Source: UBA6522 sp965237785
GTDB lineage: Bacteria > Pseudomonadota > Gammaproteobacteria > Steroidobacterales > Rariloculaceae
Direction: 5' to 3'
DNA: 64,000 bases
Assembly (NCBI GenBank): GCA_965237785.1
Contig: OZ250159.1
Location: 2,170,001-2,234,000, forward strand
In this document: one piece after another, positions 59,605 to 64,000 of the stretch
How positions within the stretch are numbered: position 1 is the stretch's first letter
Layout of the letters: the number at the start of each line of letters is the position of its first letter
The notes under the pieces: model-generated
Database searches by the model: none
Seen by the model: only the letters and a program-made list of their open reading frames with translations
Told to the model about the DNA's origin: nothing
Translations under genes and position numbers: made by a program

Positions 59605-60771
59605 ATGACTGGATGCAAGGCGATAACGCTCACGAACCGTGCTGTAAACGCATTGAGTATCGAGAAAGACACCGTGTTCTGGGACCGAAAATTGATGGGA
59701 TTCGGTGTGCGCGTGTATCCCTCCGGAGGCAAGGTGTACCTGGCGCAGGCGCGGGGTCCGAGCGGCCAAAAGCGTGTTGGGTTGGGTAGGCATGGCGTGT
59801 TGAACGCCGACGACGCGCGTCGGCAGGCGGCACTGATTGTCGCGCGGATTCGTGCCGGGGAGCCAATGGAACCGCCGAGGGCGAACACCGGGGGCGTGAC
59901 GGTCGCAGCGGCAGCCAAGCGGTATCTGGAAGACTACGTGGCGGTGCGGCTCAAGCCCAGATCGGCGAAAACGATCGGTAGCGTGGTGAAACGGCACATC
60001 GTGCCTGCGCTGGGGAGAAAGGCGATGTGCCAGGTGCGTCGCCAGGACGTGTTGAAATTGCATCGTCGGTTGCGCGGCAAGCCCGCGCAAGCCAACCGTG
60101 CAGTGCAAACCCTGTCGCGGATCTACGGGCTTGCCGAAGGCTGGGGGCTGGTGCCGGAGGGCCGCAATCCGTGCGGCGGCATAATGCTCTATCCGAAACG
60201 CCGAAGGGAACGGTTTCTTACGGATCAGGAATTCGACCGGCTTGGGGCGGCGCTTACGGAGGCCGAGACAAAGGGCGGGGCATCGACGGAGGTGATCGCG
60301 GCGATTCGGTTGCTGATGCTGACCGGGTGCCGAAAAAACGAGATTCTCTCGTTGCGTTGGGAGGACGTCTCAATGGGCTCCGGGGAGTTACGGTTGCGAG
60401 AAACCAAGACCGGCAAACCGCGCACGATCGCGTTGCCCCCGGCGGCGGTTGATGTACTGGCCGGTTTGTCTCGCATCGATGGTGAGGTGTGGGTGTTCCC
60501 CGGACGTACGCGCGGAACTCATCTGAGTGCGTTGGACTGGGCGTGGTACAAGTTGCGTGAGCGAGCCGGTCTCACGGACGTCCGGCTTCATGACCTTCGA
60601 CATTCGTATGCTTCACGGGCGCTTGCTCTGGGCGAGAGTTTGCCCATGATTGGAAAGCTCTTGGGACACCGTAGGATTGAGACTACTGCGCGGTACGCGC
60701 ATCTCCATTGGGACGCAGTTCACGTCTCAGCTGAAAAAATTGCGGTGGATCTGGCAGAGGACCTGCGGTAA
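59605..60771 (+). CDS. Tyrosine-recombinase integrase 2, paralogue of integrase 1
   Basis: A 388-residue integrase with the same architecture: LTNRAVNALSIEKDTVFWDRKLMGFGVRVYPSGGKVY at the start, then LTGCRKNEILSLRWEDV, ETKTGKPR, HDLRHSYASRALALGE, LGHRR and TARYAHL. It shares long matching blocks with integrase 1, sixteen bases away, and looks like a diverged tandem duplicate. The start is taken as ATG at 59605. Confidence 0.93.
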   Translation: MTGCKAITLTNRAVNALSIEKDTVFWDRKLMGFGVRVYPSGGKVYLAQARGPSGQKRVGLGRHGVLNADDARRQAALIVARIRAGEPMEPPRANTGGVTVAAAAKRYLEDYVAVRLKPRSAKTIGSVVKRHIVPALGRKAMCQVRRQDVLKLHRRLRGKPAQANRAVQTLSRIYGLAEGWGLVPEGRNPCGGIMLYPKRRRERFLTDQEFDRLGAALTEAETKGGASTEVIAAIRLLMLTGCRKNEILSLRWEDVSMGSGELRLRETKTGKPRTIALPPAAVDVLAGLSRIDGEVWVFPGRTRGTHLSALDWAWYKLRERAGLTDVRLHDLRHSYASRALALGESLPMIGKLLGHRRIETTARYAHLHWDAVHVSAEKIAVDLAEDLR

Positions 60772-60866
60772 TGGGGCAAATTGCTAGCGAAGCCCTTCTG
60801 CGTCGTACCTCGGTTCGTACATTGTAATGAATCGCTTAGGTCATGCAGGTGCGTATTCCATGTAAA

Positions 60867-60974
60867 ATGTTGCGGTCCTGATTATGTTGCGGTGATTGGA
60901 TCGGTGCCCATACTTGGGAATGAGAACCGTAATCGCCGCAACATAATATTCTTCACGACACTCTTTGGACATGA
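60867..60974. repeat. Direct repeat copy A with internal inverted repeat
   Basis: Blocks 60867-60900 and 60929-60974 recur at 61238-61271 and 61274-61319. In each copy TATGTTGCGGTGATT is followed by its near-perfect inverse AATCGCCGCAACATA. Copy A carries 28 extra bases in the loop. Confidence 0.88.
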
Positions 60975-60988
60975 TCGTGGCTCCATCA

Positions 60989-61207
60989 TCACGGAGACAC
61001 GATCATGTTCGAAAAATTATTCAGAGACCTCAAGACAATCGAGATATGTCCACCGCCGAACGGTTGGCGACCCTTGTCGCGCTTGCCCAATATCCTGTAG
61101 CGGAGCCGACCGAGCAACTCGCTCACGAAGGCGTAGGCGCTCGACCGGTCCTGATGTTTGTAGTCCACAGCTTCGTTGCCTTCGACGAAGGCCCGAACCT
61201 GCTCCAT
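60989..61207 (-). pseudogene. N-terminal transposase remnant
   Basis: A 72-codon minus-strand frame beginning MEQVRAFVEGNEAVDY, with RSSAYAFVSELLGRLRYRILGKRDKG. This resembles the start of a group of DDE transposase/integrase proteins of about 350-400 residues; the rest is absent. It lies between the two direct repeats. Confidence 0.6.
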
Positions 61208-61237
61208 GGTGCGCAGCGAGTGTCACGATCACAGGTC

Positions 61238-61319
61238 ATGTTGCGGTCCTGATTATGTTGCGGTGATTGGAGCGTAATCGCCGCAACATAATATTCTTCA
61301 CGACACTCTTTGGACATGA
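61238..61319. repeat. Direct repeat copy B, upstream of the recombinase trio
   Basis: Second copy of the 80-bp repeat, with a 7-nt loop between the inverted arms. It ends 24 bp before the first recombinase gene and is a candidate for the left end of the RIT element. Confidence 0.85.
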
Positions 61320-61342
61320 GCTCCATCGGCACCGCTCGTTGA

Positions 61343-62539
61343 ATGCTCGTTGAATGCCGGCTGCGATACCTGCGGCATCGCGCTGAGTCCGGAGTTTCTC
61401 GAATTACGTTGCGCTCGGCTGCGGTCCAGCAGCTTCATCTCGTTCACCTCCTCGATTTGAGAGATGGCGACACAGTAAGAGTTTCCGAGATCGAGGCTGC
61501 CGTCAGGGACTGGTCCGGTTCTGCGTTTCGCTGGAACCGGAGACCCGTATCGGCCAGTGCCAAGGCGGAGCTTCTTCGTCTGTCCGTTCATTGGCTGCGT
61601 TTTTTAGGCTGGCTTGAAGAGCCAAAAGAGGTCCGGCATCCCCATACTGTCGAGGTTGCTACCTTTGAACAGTGGATGCGCGAAGAACGCGGATTTTCCG
61701 AAGTGACGATCCACGGATACTGCGCTGCGGCGGATGAGTTTTTCATCTGGCTGGCCACCCGTGACATGCTGCTGGCTTCGGTTAGGATCACTGATATAGA
61801 CCGGGCGATCGAGGCGAAGCATGCCAGGAGACGCTACAGTCGGGCGACGATAAAAAACTATGCGGATCGTCTTCGTGCATTTTTTCGCTTCGCCGAAGCC
61901 AGGGGCTGGTGCATGCGAGGCTTGGCCGCGGCGATCTTCACAGGCCGGGCCTATCCGGACGAGACGGTACCGACGCAGCTGAAGCGGGAGGACATCGAGC
62001 GTCTGCTCGCCACGACGGAGGGCGACCGGCCGGTCGACAAGCGCGACCGCGCCATTCTGATGCTGCTAGTGGCCTATGGCCTACGGTCCGGCGAGGTCCG
62101 CGGCTTGCAGTTGCACGACATCGACTGGGAGAATGAGATAGTGCGCGTGCGCCGTCCCAAGCCGGGTCGCACGCACTTCTATCCACTCTCCACAGGCGTC
62201 GGGCAGGCCATTCTCCGGTACATTCTCGAGGTCCGCCCGAGGCGTTCGGAACGCACGCTGTTCTTCACGCTCCATGCCCCGTTCCGGCCACTCAGCGGCA
62301 GTGGCTTGGGAGGCATGGTTAGAAACCGATTGGATCGTCTCGGCATCGTCACCGGGCGTCGAGGCCCGCACGCGCTACGGCATGCGGCCGCCCAGCATCT
62401 GCTTGACCAGGGTATGCCGATGAAGGTGATCGGGGATTATCTCGGGCACCGCGATCCGTCCTCTGCGGCGGTATACGCGAAGGTCAATCTCAACGCCCTT
62501 CGAGAAGTTGCGGACTTCGATCTGGAGGACTTGGCATGA
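61343..62539 (+). CDS. ritA: Tyrosine recombinase, first of a RIT trio
   Basis: A 398-residue site-specific recombinase. The N-terminal ~110 residues are unusual, then a SAM-like core-binding domain (HTVEVATFEQWMREERGFSEVTIHGY). The catalytic set is AYGLRSGEVRGL (Arg), PKPGR (Lys), HALRHAAAQHL (His-x-x-Arg), LGHRD (His) and AVYAKV (Tyr). It overlaps the next gene by 4 bp (ATGA). Confidence 0.92.
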   Translation: MLVECRLRYLRHRAESGVSRITLRSAAVQQLHLVHLLDLRDGDTVRVSEIEAAVRDWSGSAFRWNRRPVSASAKAELLRLSVHWLRFLGWLEEPKEVRHPHTVEVATFEQWMREERGFSEVTIHGYCAAADEFFIWLATRDMLLASVRITDIDRAIEAKHARRRYSRATIKNYADRLRAFFRFAEARGWCMRGLAAAIFTGRAYPDETVPTQLKREDIERLLATTEGDRPVDKRDRAILMLLVAYGLRSGEVRGLQLHDIDWENEIVRVRRPKPGRTHFYPLSTGVGQAILRYILEVRPRRSERTLFFTLHAPFRPLSGSGLGGMVRNRLDRLGIVTGRRGPHALRHAAAQHLLDQGMPMKVIGDYLGHRDPSSAAVYAKVNLNALREVADFDLEDLA

Positions 62540-63480
62540 CACTTCGAAACGCAATCGATCAATACATCGCATGGCGTCAAGTCCATGGTGCCAAGTTCGT
62601 GAACCAAGCGTACATCCTGCGTCGTTGGCTCAAAAGCGTTGACGGGGAGGTCGGCTGTGATGCGGCCACTGCAGCACAAGTACACGCCTATCTCGCCGGC
62701 AACGGCCCGCTGACCACGTACCGGGCCGTCAAGTACGGCGTACTGGCGGGTTTCTACCGTTATGCAATCAGCCGCGGTTACGCCAGCGTCTCACCGCTGC
62801 CGGACAATGAACCCAGGCGACCGCCGTCGGCTCCACCGTACATCTACTCACACGACGAACTGTGCCGGCTGTTCGGCGCAATCGATGACAGTCGGCGGCA
62901 TGCCGTCAAGCTGGATGCGCGCACCTTCCGCACACTGCTCCTTCTTCTCTACGGAGTCGGATTGCGTAGCGCCGAGGCGCTGAACCTGACGCTAGCGGAT
63001 GTCGATCTGGCGGCGACCGTGCTGACAGTGCGCGACACCAAGTTCTATAAGTGCCGCCTCGTCCCGGTCGGATCGCGGCTTGCCGATTCGCTGAGAATGT
63101 ATGCGGCGCGGCGCGCGCGTCGTCCTCTCCCGCAATCCACGGACTCCGCCTTTCTTGCGAACCGAGACGGATCTCCGGTGGTGAAACGAACTGCCCAGGT
63201 CGCGTTTGCCGGGCTACTCTGCACCGCCGCGGTCCATGGCGCGGATGATGCCCGGCAATCCCCGTGCCTGCATTCGTTCAGGCACAGCTTCGCGGTCCAT
63301 CGGCTCACCGCCTGGTATCGGCAGGGCGCCGATGTGCAACGGCTGCTGCCGATCCTCTCGACCTATCTCGGTCATCAAGACCCGGCGGGCACCCAAGTTT
63401 ATCTCTCGATGACGCCGCAGCTGCTGCAACAAGCCTCGCTGCGCTTTGAGCGCTATGTACGGGGAGAGAACAATGAATGA
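62536..63480 (+). CDS. ritB: Tyrosine recombinase, second of a RIT trio
   Basis: A 314-residue recombinase. The catalytic set is GVGLRSAEAL (Arg), DTKFYKCR (Lys), HSFRHSFAVHRL (His-x-x-Arg), LGHQD (His) and TQVYLSM (Tyr). It overlaps genes on both sides (4 bp and 8 bp), the arrangement of recombinase-in-trio elements. Confidence 0.92.
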   Translation: MTLRNAIDQYIAWRQVHGAKFVNQAYILRRWLKSVDGEVGCDAATAAQVHAYLAGNGPLTTYRAVKYGVLAGFYRYAISRGYASVSPLPDNEPRRPPSAPPYIYSHDELCRLFGAIDDSRRHAVKLDARTFRTLLLLLYGVGLRSAEALNLTLADVDLAATVLTVRDTKFYKCRLVPVGSRLADSLRMYAARRARRPLPQSTDSAFLANRDGSPVVKRTAQVAFAGLLCTAAVHGADDARQSPCLHSFRHSFAVHRLTAWYRQGADVQRLLPILSTYLGHQDPAGTQVYLSMTPQLLQQASLRFERYVRGENNE

Positions 63481-64000
63481 GATCCGCACCCTGGGCCCCT
63501 GGCTCGAACGTTTTTTCTTGGAACACATCGTCACCGAGCGCAATTTGGCCCGCAACACCCGTCTCAGCTATCGGGATACCTTTGAGCTGTTGTTGCCGTT
63601 CGTCTGCACCAAGCTAAAGAAGCCAGACGAACGACTCCTCCTCCGCGACATCACGTCCGATCTTGTGCTGCAATTCCTCGCTCATCTTGAGGAAAACCGC
63701 GGCTGCTCCGCACAGACTCGCAACCAGCGTCTGGCGGCTATACGCGCGTTTGCCCGCTTCGTGGGGAGCCGCGACCCAGCGCATGTCGCATGGTGCGGCC
63801 ACATCCGGGCAATTGCGTCGAAGAAGGCGACACCACAGCCGGTCGAATGGCTGACCAAGGCGGAGATGGATGCCATGCTCGAAGTACCAGACCGCAAGAC
63901 GCTGCGGGGCCGGAACGAGTACGCTCTTCTGCTGTTTCTTTACAATTCCGGAGCGCGTGTCTCCGAAGCGACACAGCTGAGAATAGGCGATTTGGGGGTC
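63473..64000 (+). CDS. ritC: Tyrosine recombinase, third of a RIT trio (partial, runs off the window)
   Basis: From the ATG at 63473 the frame is open for 176 codons to the window edge: LGPWLERFFLEHIVTERNLARN, SYRDTFELLLPF, a SAM-like core-binding domain, then NEYALLLFLYNSGARVSEATQL with the first catalytic Arg. The His-x-x-Arg and Tyr motifs would lie beyond the window. GGGGAGAG upstream supports the start. Confidence 0.9.
   Translation, partial: MNEIRTLGPWLERFFLEHIVTERNLARNTRLSYRDTFELLLPFVCTKLKKPDERLLLRDITSDLVLQFLAHLEENRGCSAQTRNQRLAAIRAFARFVGSRDPAHVAWCGHIRAIASKKATPQPVEWLTKAEMDAMLEVPDRKTLRGRNEYALLLFLYNSGARVSEATQLRIGDLGV

Noticed and set aside
58404..64000. A prophage
   Set aside because: Apart from recombinases and a transposase fragment there are no phage structural, replication or lysis genes in the window.
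1..64000. CRISPR arrays
   Set aside because: No regularly spaced direct repeats of 25-40 bp were seen; repeats found are tandem, inverted or two-copy only.

Overview
The window reads as the chromosome of a GC-rich gammaproteobacterium. The evidence is gene order: glyA-nrdR-ribD-ribE-ribBA-ribH-nusB-thiL-pgpA, pilQ-aroK-aroB-dgt, pyrF, divergent ybbA/tesA, and DUF1820. I cannot name a genus. The genes for secreted DUF6152 and LVIVD proteins are often seen in uncultivated marine or sediment gammaproteobacteria, but that is only a leaning.

Layout. 1-2.6 kb: katG behind an OxyR-like palindrome, then xseB. 2.7-9.8 kb (minus): a tightly overlapped block for riboflavin synthesis, NrdR, NusB, ThiL, PgpA and GlyA. 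9.9-17.6 kb (minus): a deacetylase-like protein, purL, a metallo-beta-lactamase-fold protein, DUF1820 and an FAD oxidase, then tRNA-Ser(CGA). 17.9-25.5 kb: exported proteins, including three tandem DUF6152 paralogues whose predicted mature N-terminus is His-His-Ser. 25.5-28.2 kb: a gene-poor stretch leading into a dense array of 15 tRNA genes with 15 different anticodons, preceded by an rrn-like promoter, a terminator and a boxA-like site, and followed by a truncated HNH-like ORF. 28.2-33.1 kb: exported beta-propeller and Tat proteins, a STAS protein and formate-tetrahydrofolate ligase. 33.1-40.1 kb (minus): all seven trp genes in one operon (trpEGDCFBA) behind a leader-peptide attenuator with two adjacent Trp codons. 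40.1-53.2 kb: transporters, ppc, ybbA/tesA, fadD, a decayed AddAB-like nuclease-helicase, DUF445 and pyrF. 53.4-57.9 kb: an aldolase-family protein, dgt, aroB, aroK, DUF2237. 57.9-64 kb: pilQ is cut to its last ~90 codons and followed by a pile-up of mobile DNA: two tandem paralogous integrases, a transposase remnant between long direct repeats, and three overlapping tyrosine recombinase genes in the arrangement of a recombinase-in-trio (RIT) element, the third running off the window.

The least ordinary region is the tRNA array. Several of its tRNAs depart from canonical form: two Leu tRNAs have short variable loops, an Ile(UAU) tRNA has a 28-nt variable region, a His tRNA has a doubled T-arm and unpaired acceptor, and Pro and Gly tRNAs have altered elbow residues. 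The trp attenuator is the best-supported regulatory element: leader codons, antiterminator, terminator and promoter can all be read directly. All folds and homologies here were judged by eye; none was computed.
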